A stretch of DNA of 64,000 nt from Pseudomonas sp. RGM2987 (GTDB lineage: Bacteria; Pseudomonadota; Gammaproteobacteria; Pseudomonadales; Pseudomonadaceae): positions 62,001 through 126,000 of the forward strand of contig NZ_JALJDX010000217.1 of the NCBI RefSeq assembly GCF_022952855.1, read 5' to 3'. The stretch's first letter is position 1. Each line of letters begins with the position of its first letter. Below the pieces are notes generated by a model. It saw only the letters and a list, made by a program, of their open reading frames with translations. It searched no databases and was not told the DNA's origin. Shown one piece after another: positions 17,644 through 25,251 of this stretch. Made by a program: the position numbers and the translations under genes.

Positions 17644-18516
17644 TCAGGCCGGAGCTGCTCCGGTAGTCATTGGTAAGCGTGCATCGGCGGCCCATTCCTG
17701 CAGGGAACCGTCGTAAATTGCGATGTCCTGGCGACCCAGCAGGGTCAGGGCCAACGCGTTGGCAGCCGCGGAAATACCGCCGCCGCAATACAGGATCAGC
17801 GGGCCTTCGCTGTGCAGCAGCGTGGAGCCGATTGCCACCGCCAGGGCATCCTTGGGCAGGTAGCGGCCGTGGGCGTCGAACAGAAAGCGGGCCGGCAGGT
17901 TAAGGCTGCCGGGGATATGCCCGCGTCGGGCGTAGCGGGTGGCAGCGGCACCTTCAAAAAGGGCCGCGCCGAGGGCGCAGATCAGTTGTCCCGGTGCGTT
18001 GCCAGCGACGATTGCTTCTACGCCGCCGCGGTCAATCCACAGCTCTGGGCGTGGGTTGATTGACCAGGGGTGCACAGGCGTTATCGGTTTGGCAGGGCCG
18101 CTGTGTTCTGGCAGACCCGCCTTTCTCCAGGCATTGAAACCACCATCCAGCACCGCAGCGTCGGCACCCACGCCGCGCAGCATCCACCACAATCGGGCGG
18201 CCCAGAAACCGTCGGCGCGGTCGTAGATGACCAGGGTTTTTCCTTCGCCTGCACCGAGGTTTGCCAAGGCCTCCACCAGCACCTCGGATGTCGGCAAAGC
18301 AAAGCTGAAGCTGGCCTGGGTGTCCGCCAGTTCAGTCAATAGATCGGCATGCCGTGAACCCGGGATATGCGCCTGCAACCAGCCGTCATAACCACTATCG
18401 ACGCGGTAGTCGCCATCGAACTCGGGTGACGGCAGCACCACGGTGGCATCCAGCACCACCAACCCAGGATCGTCCAGGTGCGCCTGCAGCCATTGGCTAT
18501 CGACCAGAATACTCAT
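17644..18516 (-). CDS. sseA: Two-domain sulfurtransferase (rhodanese / 3-mercaptopyruvate type)
   Basis: Cytoplasmic sulfur-transfer enzyme of 290 residues with tandem rhodanese domains. The inactive N-terminal domain runs from about 1-130 (VDSQWLQAHLDDPGLVVLDATVVLP..., IPGSRHADLLTELAD). The catalytic domain is about 155-285, with the persulfide Cys in LILYCGGGISAAANALAL near residue 242. The CGGGISA loop resembles the CGSGVTA loop of mercaptopyruvate sulfurtransferase more than the CRKGVTA loop of thiosulfate rhodanese. The start at 18516 overlaps the stop of the upstream kinase gene as ATGA, so translation is coupled. In this operon it could supply or remove sulfur from the imported compound. 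A role in handling a thiazole or thiol product is inference. Confidence 0.88.
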   Translation of the reverse strand: MSILVDSQWLQAHLDDPGLVVLDATVVLPSPEFDGDYRVDSGYDGWLQAHIPGSRHADLLTELADTQASFSFALPTSEVLVEALANLGAGEGKTLVIYDRADGFWAARLWWMLRGVGADAAVLDGGFNAWRKAGLPEHSGPAKPITPVHPWSINPRPELWIDRGGVEAIVAGNAPGQLICALGAALFEGAAATRYARRGHIPGSLNLPARFLFDAHGRYLPKDALAVAIGSTLLHSEGPLILYCGGGISAAANALALTLLGRQDIAIYDGSLQEWAADARLPMTTGAAPA

Positions 18517-19625
18517 ACGGTCTTACGCCGGATATGGTCGAGCAGACGTTGCCCCTGAGCCCCGGAAAACCAGCGCAGATGACCCAGCAGATACGCGTAG
18601 TACGCCACATCGGCGCTGGCGGTGGAGCCCACCACGTCATGGAAATACGCGATTTCGGACAGCGCGAAATCCACATGCACCAACGGCAGCAAGGCGCTGA
18701 GGGTCTGCAAGTCGCCCGCGCTCAAGGGACGAATCTGGTGATAACCGGCGAGCAGGGCATCGGTGCTGTCCAGATCGGCGCGGGCCGCCCCCCCAGTGTC
18801 CAGCTCCAGCCAGGGCACTACGTTGCGCTCGAGGGCGGTGGCCAGGTCGAAGAGGGCGAAGGTGCGGTCGGCCAGGCCGAAATCCAAGACGCTGGAGACG
18901 CTGCCGTCTGCATTCCACAACAGGTTCGAAGCGTGCCAGTCGTTATGGGTCCACAGCGGCGGTTGTTGACGCAGCAGGGGGTATAACGCGTTGTGCCACG
19001 GCAACAACAGTTCGCTGAGTCGGGCGTGCCAATCCTTGCCTGCCAGGTAAGGGCTGGCGCTGCTGGCAATGGCTTCCAGGGGCGCCGACCGTTCGATCAA
19101 TCGCGCATTGGCCACCAGCACCGCGGTCTGGCGCTGTGGCGCGGCGTAGTGTTCGGCGGCCTGATGCAGGTGTGCCAGAGCCTGGCCGGCGGCGAGGGCA
19201 TGCTGATGGTTTTGGAATGGCGACCACGACAGCGCATCGCGGTACAGGTCCAGGCCCTCGGCGACGTGGTGCACTTCATAGGTCCACTCGGCTTGTACCG
19301 TGGCCGTCGCGCCATGCCGATTCGGTATGACCGCCGCCACCGGTGCGCCCTGGCGATGCAGGTGAGCGATCAGATTGTGCTCTTCTTCCAGCCACGCGGC
19401 TTGGCGCACCTGCCGGTGGTGACGTTTGACGAACAGCGTCGCGTTGCGGGTGGTGATCAACCCTGCGGCGGAAAACGGCCTTGGGCTGTGCCAATGCAGA
19501 CTATGCAGCGGGCCCAGTTGGGGGTAATCGCGCAGCAGGTGTTCGATGTCTGTTTCGTGCAGGGCCGGCCAGTCGGCGGCGACCGGCTCCAATCCCAAGC
19601 CGTGCGCGGTGCGTTGGGCGTTCAT
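18513..19625 (-). CDS. APH/choline-kinase-family phosphotransferase
   Basis: Small-molecule kinase of 370 residues from MNAQRTAHGLGLEP. This start overlaps the stop of the upstream gene as ATGA (19622-19625), while the longer frame runs back into that gene. The catalytic loop is HNDWHASNLLW (Asp and Asn of the family HxDxxxxN pattern) and the metal site is VLDFGLADRTFALFDLA. An N-terminal lobe (NATLFVKRHHRQVRQAAWLEEEHNLIAHL) carries the ATP-binding Lys and Glu. The family includes aminoglycoside, choline, homoserine, methylthioribose and thiamine kinases. Next to a PnuC-type carrier, a trapping kinase for the imported vitamin is the obvious candidate, thiamine being favoured. The family is sure; the substrate is not. 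Confidence 0.85.
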   Translation of the reverse strand: MNAQRTAHGLGLEPVAADWPALHETDIEHLLRDYPQLGPLHSLHWHSPRPFSAAGLITTRNATLFVKRHHRQVRQAAWLEEEHNLIAHLHRQGAPVAAVIPNRHGATATVQAEWTYEVHHVAEGLDLYRDALSWSPFQNHQHALAAGQALAHLHQAAEHYAAPQRQTAVLVANARLIERSAPLEAIASSASPYLAGKDWHARLSELLLPWHNALYPLLRQQPPLWTHNDWHASNLLWNADGSVSSVLDFGLADRTFALFDLATALERNVVPWLELDTGGAARADLDSTDALLAGYHQIRPLSAGDLQTLSALLPLVHVDFALSEIAYFHDVVGSTASADVAYYAYLLGHLRWFSGAQGQRLLDHIRRKTV

Positions 19626-20542
19626 GCGCTCACCTCGGGCAGGTAAACGTTGCTGGTTGCGCCTTGCCACACCTGTGGGTTGTCGAGCACCGCATGCTCA
19701 TGCAGCCACTCGGCATACGGGGCAAGCAGCGCCTGGCGTTGCTCGCCCCAGCGGCCTTCATGCAGCCAGGTCGGGGCGATTTTATGCAATGAGGCACTCA
19801 GCAATTCGGTCGGGAAGTACGGCGTGGTGTGTTCGTAGGCGGTGAGGGCAATCGATGGATCCTGAGCCACGGCCAGATAGCCACGCGCTGTAGCCGCGAC
19901 GAAATCACGCACCACCTCGGGCTTGTCCGCCAGTGTGCGTTCATGGGCGCCGAGCAAGTAGCTGTGATAGGCCGGCGCACCCATCTGATCCACTGGCAAC
20001 ACGACGCGGCGCGACGCTTCGATTGGGCTGTGCATCAGTGCTTCCCAGGCCCAGTAACCGCCGAAACTTGCGTCGGCGATGCCATCGGCGAGCTGTTCAG
20101 GGCGCAGTTCGCGCACGCCGCTGTTCACCAGAATCACGCCGTCGAAGTCGCCTCCGTCGCGGCTTACCAGGTGGCGCACCATGGCCAGGCCGCGTGGTGT
20201 CGGGTTGAGTGCCAGCCGCTTGCCGACCAGATCACGGGGGCGGCGGATGCCAGAATCGGTGAGCGTCTGGATCGACTCCAGGCCGGCATGGTTGATTGCA
20301 GCGATGCCTTGCAACGGTTGACCCAAGCTGCGGCGCACCAGCAGGCGGTTGCTGGGGAACACGCCGAAATCCGCCGCGCCGGTCAGCAGGTGCTGCAGGG
20401 TGTCGCCACGGTATGGGTCATGCACCACCAGTTCCACATCCAGGCCCAGTTCTTCATACCAGCCGCGCTCTCGTGCCAGGTAAAAACCCGCCGAGTTCGG
20501 CCAGGGATGAAAGTATTCGAGCATTACCTTTACCGACACCAT
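19622..20542 (-). CDS. NMT1/THI5-like substrate-binding-fold protein without signal peptide
   Basis: A 306-residue protein with the periplasmic-binding fold of the NMT1/THI5/SsuA group: VKVMLEYFHPWPNSAGFYLARERGWYEELGLDVEL at the start, LLTGAADFGVFPSNRLLVRR, LVGKRLALNPTPRGLAMVRHLV, and GADKPEVVRDFV-like helices. Two points are odd. The ATG opens directly into the first beta strand with no signal peptide or lipobox. No ABC permease or ATPase gene is present in the operon. The Cys-rich CCCFC motif of true Thi5 (HMP-P synthase) is absent. It could be a cytoplasmic binding or catalytic protein, or the signal may have been lost. It is the first gene behind the GntR operator. Confidence 0.8.
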   Translation of the reverse strand: MVSVKVMLEYFHPWPNSAGFYLARERGWYEELGLDVELVVHDPYRGDTLQHLLTGAADFGVFPSNRLLVRRSLGQPLQGIAAINHAGLESIQTLTDSGIRRPRDLVGKRLALNPTPRGLAMVRHLVSRDGGDFDGVILVNSGVRELRPEQLADGIADASFGGYWAWEALMHSPIEASRRVVLPVDQMGAPAYHSYLLGAHERTLADKPEVVRDFVAATARGYLAVAQDPSIALTAYEHTTPYFPTELLSASLHKIAPTWLHEGRWGEQRQALLAPYAEWLHEHAVLDNPQVWQGATSNVYLPEVSA

Positions 20543-20850
20543 CGCTTGTCACTCCAGCCCAACGTCTTTTCATGGAAGCGTTTTATAAGGGAGTGATCTG
20601 GTATATACCAATATCCTTTGTTGCTATGGATATAACTGCACCGTGCCACCTGAGATTGACTTCATCGTTGTTTCGTACCCAATCCTAGGGTGGTGGGAGT
20701 CGAAGAAATAGCCATTGTGGCCGCGGCTTGGCGAAAGCATTTTGTTGGAGGGAAGGGCGATTGCGGCTCGCTGAGACTCACGCCCCACCTTGGCGGTCTC
20801 TGGATCCTTTGACGAATATCCACTTTTGGCGGTTTTCTGTAGGCGTCTGA
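20543..20850. other. Intergenic region between salvage operon and nucleotidyltransferase
   Basis: About 300 bases without a supported gene. It holds the promoter and operator of the salvage operon at its left end and the first copy of a 22-base direct repeat at 20725-20746. The 3' flank of the nucleotidyltransferase lies at its right end. Short reading frames here have no recognisable product or ribosome site. Confidence 0.6.
20582..20611 (-). promoter_or_regulatory. Promoter with overlapping GntR/HutC-type operator
   Basis: On the minus strand, TTGGTA (20611-20606) and TATAAA (20587-20582) are separated by 18 bases, a fair sigma-70 promoter. Position 20599-20610 is the perfect palindrome TGGTATATACCA, which covers most of the -35. 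This matches the GT-N-TA-N-AC core bound by HutC-type GntR proteins, and such a gene closes the operon. The start codon lies 40 bases past the -10. Repression by occlusion is the inferred mechanism. Confidence 0.65.
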
Positions 20851-21537
20851 TTAAGTCGACTTGACGCAAGGGATTGCAGGTAAAGGCGCAGACGCAAGTG
20901 TGAGCAGTGGCCATATCGTCATCCAGTTTTTGGACTTGAAGCGGTCTTGAAAGATCATTTTTTTCTCCGTGGCAAACCTCCCCGCAGGCCTGATAACCAA
21001 CCCAAATAGATCATCAAGGCCCAACGGTGCTGCGATCTCGCATGAACCTGCCTCTCGTAGTCTGACGGCTACCGCCGTTGCGGTTTCCGGCCAGTAGCGC
21101 ATTGCGTCGGTCGTAGAAAGGTACGGTTCATCCCCATTCTGAATATGCATTTTGGCTTGGTTTTTTACAGACCACATGACGGTCGGATCCAGCCGTCTGA
21201 GGAAGGTCTCCAGGGCTATATCTTCCTCTGGGGAGCAACGCCTAGCGTCAAACCAAATGACGTCGACGTCTGTTGATACAGGAGATGAACTGCGCCCGTG
21301 CAAATAGTCCCAAACAGCGTTTCGGACGAAACCAGCGCCTATCCAGCAGTCTGGCAAATTGAGAGAGCGCACCATTTCAAGTATTCGCCACCGAACGGGG
21401 TCATCTGAAATAATCGCTTGGATTATCGAATTACTGTCTGTTTCCTGGCGTAGCCGCCAGCGATCTTCATCACTCATTTCCGTGGCGTGTCGCTCGACTT
21501 AATACAGCCCGCCAAGGCTTGGCGAAAGCATTTTGTT
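20725..21537. repeat. 22-bp direct repeats flanking the nucleotidyltransferase gene
   Basis: An identical 22-base sequence starting GGCTTGGCGAAAGCATTT is present at 20725-20746 and 21516-21537, in the same orientation. The two copies bracket the 627-base nucleotidyltransferase gene. A 9-base inverted pair (TTAAGTCGA at 20851, TCGACTTAA at 21494) lies just inside. This arrangement suggests a duplicated target or a recombination-derived insertion, but no transposase is present. Confidence 0.6.
20851..21477 (-). CDS. Nucleotidyltransferase-family protein (NTP_transf_6 / DUF925 type)
   Basis: Cytoplasmic protein of 208 residues that I place in the DUF925 group of nucleotidyltransferase-fold proteins. 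Characteristic parts are LPDCWIGAGFVRNAVWDYLHG (fold entry), STDVDVIWFD (the DxD metal-binding pair), RRLDPTVMWSVKNQAKMH, and the C-terminal FQDRFKSKNWMTIWPLL. The reaction and substrate are not known for this family. The last 15 residues after IWPLL are not family-like, so the natural C-terminus may have been altered by the junction near 20851. The gene is bracketed by 22-base direct repeats and differs from both neighbouring operons in function, which suggests it arrived as a separate cassette. Confidence 0.75.
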   Translation of the reverse strand: MSDEDRWRLRQETDSNSIIQAIISDDPVRWRILEMVRSLNLPDCWIGAGFVRNAVWDYLHGRSSSPVSTDVDVIWFDARRCSPEEDIALETFLRRLDPTVMWSVKNQAKMHIQNGDEPYLSTTDAMRYWPETATAVAVRLREAGSCEIAAPLGLDDLFGLVIRPAGRFATEKKMIFQDRFKSKNWMTIWPLLTLASAPLPAIPCVKST

Positions 21538-21609
21538 CGGCAAGCGTGGATCGCAGGCCTGGTCGGCGGCCAAGGTAAGCCGCAATCTGTTGCTGGGTGA
21601 AGCCTTGAT

Positions 21610-22443
21610 TTACGTGTCGAAGAATACCAATGCGCGCAGTTCGATGCTGCGGCGTGGCGGCGCGTCCTTTGGCGTGGTGGGGTCATCAAACGCCGTGTGA
21701 GCACTCAGTCTGGCCACATCGTGCCGTGAATCATGGATTTTCAACAGCAAGGCCTCGTCCGGGCGCAGCTGCGGGTAGTAATACCAGCGATGCGCCGGGT
21801 TGGCCTTGACTGAAAACGTTTCGCCGACTTTGTCGCGGTACACCAGGTCGCTGGGCAACAGATCGCTATCAGCCATGCTGCGCGCATCGCACAAGGCAAG
21901 GGGCGTGCTCTGCACGGGCGCGCCGATGGGACGCCACACGTTGATGATTGCAAAGCGTTTGAGCAGGCGCTGTTCGGCTTCGTTCGCCGGGAGGTGGTCG
22001 CGCACACGGCGAATGGCCGAGCGCTCGGTCTGGTCGTTGTGCACGTACCGCACTGGCTCGCGCAAGCCGCGCGCCTCACGACCTGGGTCATCGACGCGGA
22101 TCGTGTGGTCGAAGATCACCACCTTCACCGCGCCGGTGTGTTGTTTGAGCAGGGCTTCGGTTTCCGGGTAGTAATACAGGCGCACTTGTTCGTCGTCTTC
22201 AAGGTTCGCAACGGCGCTGATGTGATCGACTTTTTCGAAGCCCTGGCGGTTGATACTCGCCGGCTCGTCGAGTAACCGTGCGTTGTGGATGGTCACCTGA
22301 GTCGGGTCCAGCACGCCGCTGCGTTGGGCCACGCCGTCCGGTGGCGGGTAGGTGTAGCTCACTGGACGCGCGCCGGTGTCTTGAAGGTAATTCAGCACGC
22401 TGCGCACGGAGGCGGGAGCAAGTTGAGTCTGATGGGTTCCCAT
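21610..22443 (-). CDS. CmcJ/NvfI-family oxygenase-like protein
   Basis: 277 residues from MGTHQTQLAPASVRSVLNYL. This start has a strong GGAGG site 8 bases upstream, whereas the longer frame runs back through a tandem duplication of an unrelated dead gene. The protein has the pattern of the CmcJ/NvfI group (cephamycin methoxylation partner and fungal iron/2-oxoglutarate oxygenases): RLYYYPETEALLKQHTGA, VVIFDHTIR, YVHNDQTERSA, FAIINVWRPIGAPVQSTPLALCD, and AHTAFDDP. The His in HNDQT and the His in AHTAFDDP are candidate metal ligands. Bacterial members are poorly studied; the substrate here is unknown. It stands alone between the nucleotidyltransferase and the remains of a short-chain dehydrogenase gene. 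Confidence 0.75.
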   Translation of the reverse strand: MGTHQTQLAPASVRSVLNYLQDTGARPVSYTYPPPDGVAQRSGVLDPTQVTIHNARLLDEPASINRQGFEKVDHISAVANLEDDEQVRLYYYPETEALLKQHTGAVKVVIFDHTIRVDDPGREARGLREPVRYVHNDQTERSAIRRVRDHLPANEAEQRLLKRFAIINVWRPIGAPVQSTPLALCDARSMADSDLLPSDLVYRDKVGETFSVKANPAHRWYYYPQLRPDEALLLKIHDSRHDVARLSAHTAFDDPTTPKDAPPRRSIELRALVFFDT

Positions 22444-22457
22444 AAAACACCTCCAGG

Positions 22458-22635
22458 TCAGAACGGTTCCTTGAATGGCCGCAGGTCCAACTCCTGGGTC
22501 CAGGCGCTGCGCGGTTGCAGGTCCAACTCCTGGGTCCAGGCGCTGCGCGGTTGAGTGTGCAGGTACCAATAAGCGTCGGCGTGCCGCTCACCACCACGCG
22601 GTAACCCTCGCGGGCGAAGCGTTGCTGACAATCTA
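22458..22635 (-). pseudogene. Short-chain dehydrogenase remnant with internal deletion and duplication
   Basis: Two ends of an SDR gene remain. Near 22590-22635 the minus strand reads QQRFAREGYRVVVSG, the start of a Rossmann fold after the glycine motif. In a different frame, ending at the stop at 22458, it reads YWYLHTQPRSAWTQELDL...RPFKEPF, the C-terminus usual for this SDR subgroup. Several hundred bases between them are lost. The 12-codon C-terminal block is duplicated in tandem. The gene cannot make an active enzyme. Confidence 0.65.
22482..22553 (-). repeat. 36-bp perfect tandem duplication
   Basis: Two identical 36-base units lie at 22482-22517 and 22518-22553. In the dead dehydrogenase frame each encodes the 12 residues PRSAWTQELDLQ (last codon changed at the outer edge). 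The identity of the copies points to a recent slippage or unequal recombination. Confidence 0.9.
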
Positions 22636-22772
22636 ACTGTCGCCGAGCGCAAGGAATAAGAATTTCGAAAGCTAAGGTTATGCTCGCGGTCCGTGAACTT
22701 GGTTCAATGTCCTCAACAGCTCGTCACTTGGCTTGGAAGCCGCTCGCTTGCATGCCAGCACAACCGGAATAA

Positions 22773-22819
22773 CCATAGAATTATATGGTTCTTTCATAAT
22801 AATCAGTCACTAATATAAT
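22773..22819 (+). promoter_or_regulatory. Candidate promoter and upstream palindrome of the sulfur cluster
   Basis: A perfect -10 TATAAT lies at 22814-22819, with a weak -35 TTTCAT at 22792-22797 (16-base spacer), in an AT-rich island unlike the surroundings. The inverted repeat CCATA-N6-TATGG at 22773-22788 sits just upstream of the -35, where an activator would bind. Identity of the activator (CysB-like or other) cannot be read. The start codon is about 100 bases downstream. Confidence 0.4.
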
Positions 22820-22921
22820 CAATATGGCTTTCAGGCTCGGCCTTCGAACCTCGCCGGACGCAACACTGCTGACTCGATTTTTCGCTCAGTCTCTCCGAAC
22901 CAACCCATGCCAAGGCCATTC

Positions 22922-23863
22922 ATGACGTTCAAAAAATTCATCGTCGCCGCCAGTCTGCTGTTCGTTGCAGCGGGAGCTCATGCACAGCAAACCATCGATA
23001 TCAGTTACCAGCGCTCCTCGACGCTATGGATTCTGCTCAAGCAAAACGGCCAACTGGAAGAACGCCTGAAACCCTTGGGCTTCACCGTCAACTGGCATGA
23101 GTTCAGCTCAGGCCTGCTCAGTTCCCTGAACGCTGGCAGCGTCGATTTGCATGCCGACGTGGCCGACGCCTTCGCACTGTTCACCCAGGCCGCCGATGCG
23201 CCGCTGACCTACTACGCGCGGGAAAATCCGTCATCCAGCGCACAAGCGATCATCGTTCAGGGCAATTCCCCCATCCATAGCATTGCCGATCTGAAAGGCA
23301 AGACCGTCGCGGTCTCCAAAGGCTCGGGCAGCAACTTCCTGTTGATTTGCGCCTTGAAAAAAGCCGGTTTGACCCTCGCAGATATCAATGCGCGTTACCT
23401 CGAAGCACCGGATGGCGGGGCGGCATTTGCCAACGGCAGTGTCGATGCGTGGGCCATCTGGGACCCGTTCCTGGCGACCCAACAACTGGATCACCATGTG
23501 CGCGTGCTGGCGGATGGCAAGGACGGTGTAGCCGATTACAACCGCTTCTACCTGGCGACGTCGAAGTTCGCCAACGCGCACCCGGACGTGCTGCAGGTCA
23601 CCTTCGATACCCTGCGAGAGACCGGGCAGTGGGTCAAAGCGCACCCGCAAGAGGCCGCGAAGATTCTCGGGCCAGTGTGGGGCAACATTCCGCCCGCCAC
23701 TGTCGAACTTGCGAACACTCGCCGCAGCTACGACATCGTCCCGGTCAAGCTCGATGAACTGGCCGAGCAGCAACGCATTGCCGACACCTATTACGCAGCG
23801 AAGCTGACGCCCAAGCCGTTGAAGGTTTCCGACATCGCGGTCTGGACTCCGAAGGCCAAGTAA
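22922..23863 (+). CDS. Aliphatic sulfonate-type ABC substrate-binding protein
   Basis: Periplasmic binding protein of the SsuA group, 313 residues from MTFKKFIVAAS; the upstream ATG at 22907 is an alternative start. Sec signal peptide about 1-22 (LLFVAAGAHAQQ). The mature protein shows the SsuA pattern: DISYQRSSTLWILLKQNGQLEERL, FSSGLLSSLNAGSVDLHADVADA, SIADLKGKTVAVSKGSGSNFLLICAL, and SVDAWAIWDPFLATQQ. It starts the first operon of the sulfur region and is followed at 33 bases by an FMN monooxygenase. A second binding protein with the ABC permease and ATPase comes after. The two binding proteins may share one transporter with different ligands. The ligand is likely a sulfonate or sulfate ester, but this is by family only. 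Confidence 0.85.
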   Translation: MTFKKFIVAASLLFVAAGAHAQQTIDISYQRSSTLWILLKQNGQLEERLKPLGFTVNWHEFSSGLLSSLNAGSVDLHADVADAFALFTQAADAPLTYYARENPSSSAQAIIVQGNSPIHSIADLKGKTVAVSKGSGSNFLLICALKKAGLTLADINARYLEAPDGGAAFANGSVDAWAIWDPFLATQQLDHHVRVLADGKDGVADYNRFYLATSKFANAHPDVLQVTFDTLRETGQWVKAHPQEAAKILGPVWGNIPPATVELANTRRSYDIVPVKLDELAEQQRIADTYYAAKLTPKPLKVSDIAVWTPKAK

Positions 23864-23895
23864 GAAGACCACTTCTCATCCTTTGGGGTATCAGC

Positions 23896-25221
23896 ATGAG
23901 CCGTCAAATTCACCTGTCTGCCTTCTTGTTGACTGGGCCGGTCATCCACAGTCACGCGGTGTGGCGCCATCCGGACACCGTCGGTCATTACCTCGATCCC
24001 GAGTACTACGCGCGCGTTGCGAAAGTCGTGGAGGAGGGGTTGTTCGACTTTCTGTTCTTCGCCGATCGCCTCGCAGTGGGTGATCAAATGGGCGGCTCGC
24101 GGGATCTGGCATTGCGTTATGGCGCCCAGGACGCGACACGTCTGGACCCTTTGCCAATCCTGTCTTACCTGATCGGGCAAACCAGCAAGCTGGGCCTGGG
24201 TGCAACCCGTTCGACGACCTACTACGAGCCTGCCCATATCGCCCGGGAGTTCGCCACCCTGGATCATTTGTCCAAGGGCCGCGCCGCGTGGAATATCGTC
24301 ACCTCGATGAACGACAGCGAAGGGCAACTGTTCGGCAAGGACAAGCACCTGGAGCATGACCTGCGATACGACCGTGCCGACGAATTCGTCGAAGTGGCGT
24401 TGAAACTGTGGCGCAGTTGGGGGCCGGAAGCGCTCAAGCTCGACCGTGAAAGCGGGGTGCTGGCCGATCCGTCGAAGATCCGGTCCGTGCAGCACCGTGG
24501 CGAGTGGTTCAAGGTCGAAGGCCCGCTGAATATTCCGCGCACGCCCCAGGGGCGACCGGTGCTGATCCAGGCCGGCTCCTCCGGTCGTGGCCGGCGTTTC
24601 GGGGCGCGTTGGGCCGAGGCGATCTTCACCATTCACCCGCACCTGAGCGCCATGCGCGCTTTCCGTGATGACGTGCGGGCGCAGGTCGTGCAGCAAGGTC
24701 GCGAGGCTGACAGCTGCAAAGTGCTGACCGCGGTCATGCCGTTTATTGGCGGCACCGAAGCCGAAGCACGGGCCAAACGCGATCGACACAACGCACTGGC
24801 ACGTCCCGAATTAGGGCTGGTCACGCTGGCCTCACAGCTCAATGTCGACCTGTCACCGTTTCCGTTATCCGCGACGCTGGCCGAGATTGCCCAATCGCCA
24901 CTGATCCATCCAGCGGCGGCCGAAAAGCTGCTGATGCAAGGTGCCGACACCACGTTGGAGCAGTTGGGACGGATTTTCGCCAGCAGCGTTCGTGTGCCGC
25001 AACTGGTCGGCACCGGCGCCCAGATCGCCGATCAACTGGCCGAGCTGTTTCTTGGCGAAGGCTGCGACGGTTTCGTGGTTTCGCCGGGCTATCTGCCGGG
25101 TTCGTTCAGTGAATTTGTCGAAAGTGTAATTCCCCATCTGCAGCGCAAAGGCTTGTTTCGCCGCGCCTACGAGGGCTCGACGTTGCGTGAGCACCTGGGG
25201 CTCGGCGAGCTGAAGGACTGA
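23896..25221 (+). CDS. FMN-dependent monooxygenase, NtaA/SnaA/DszA group (copy 1)
   Basis: Bacterial-luciferase-fold (LLM class) oxygenase, 441 residues, cytoplasmic. It uses FMNH2 from a separate reductase to oxidise a substrate, often a C-S or C-N bond. Family motifs: SKLGLGATRSTTYYEPAHIA, FATLDHLSKGRAAWNIVTS, EHDLRYDRADEFVEVALKLW, RPVLIQAGSSGRGRRFGARWAEAIF, and the C-terminal DGFVVSPGYLPGSFSEFV. The last motif closes with FRRAYEGSTLREHLGL, shared by all four copies in the window. The start has GGGGT upstream. It lies between two binding-protein genes, so its substrate is probably what the following ABC system imports. Confidence 0.9.
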   Translation: MSRQIHLSAFLLTGPVIHSHAVWRHPDTVGHYLDPEYYARVAKVVEEGLFDFLFFADRLAVGDQMGGSRDLALRYGAQDATRLDPLPILSYLIGQTSKLGLGATRSTTYYEPAHIAREFATLDHLSKGRAAWNIVTSMNDSEGQLFGKDKHLEHDLRYDRADEFVEVALKLWRSWGPEALKLDRESGVLADPSKIRSVQHRGEWFKVEGPLNIPRTPQGRPVLIQAGSSGRGRRFGARWAEAIFTIHPHLSAMRAFRDDVRAQVVQQGREADSCKVLTAVMPFIGGTEAEARAKRDRHNALARPELGLVTLASQLNVDLSPFPLSATLAEIAQSPLIHPAAAEKLLMQGADTTLEQLGRIFASSVRVPQLVGTGAQIADQLAELFLGEGCDGFVVSPGYLPGSFSEFVESVIPHLQRKGLFRRAYEGSTLREHLGLGELKD

Positions 25222-25251
25222 GCTACCTCCATCAACCAAAGGGATATTTGC

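Noticed and set aside
20771..20776. CTGAGA core of a TPP riboswitch near the salvage operon
   Set aside because: The rest of the riboswitch (the second TPP-binding arm and its conserved loop) is missing, and the site is upstream of the promoter of that operon.
20624..20914. Minus-strand frame downstream of the nucleotidyltransferase
   Set aside because: It overlaps the end of the real gene out of frame and runs through a direct repeat; no family features.
22728..22744. Possible sigma-54 promoter (GG-N10-GC) before the sulfur cluster
   Set aside because: Only the GG and GC dinucleotides match well; the TT before GC is CC. A better sigma-70 -10 lies closer to the gene.
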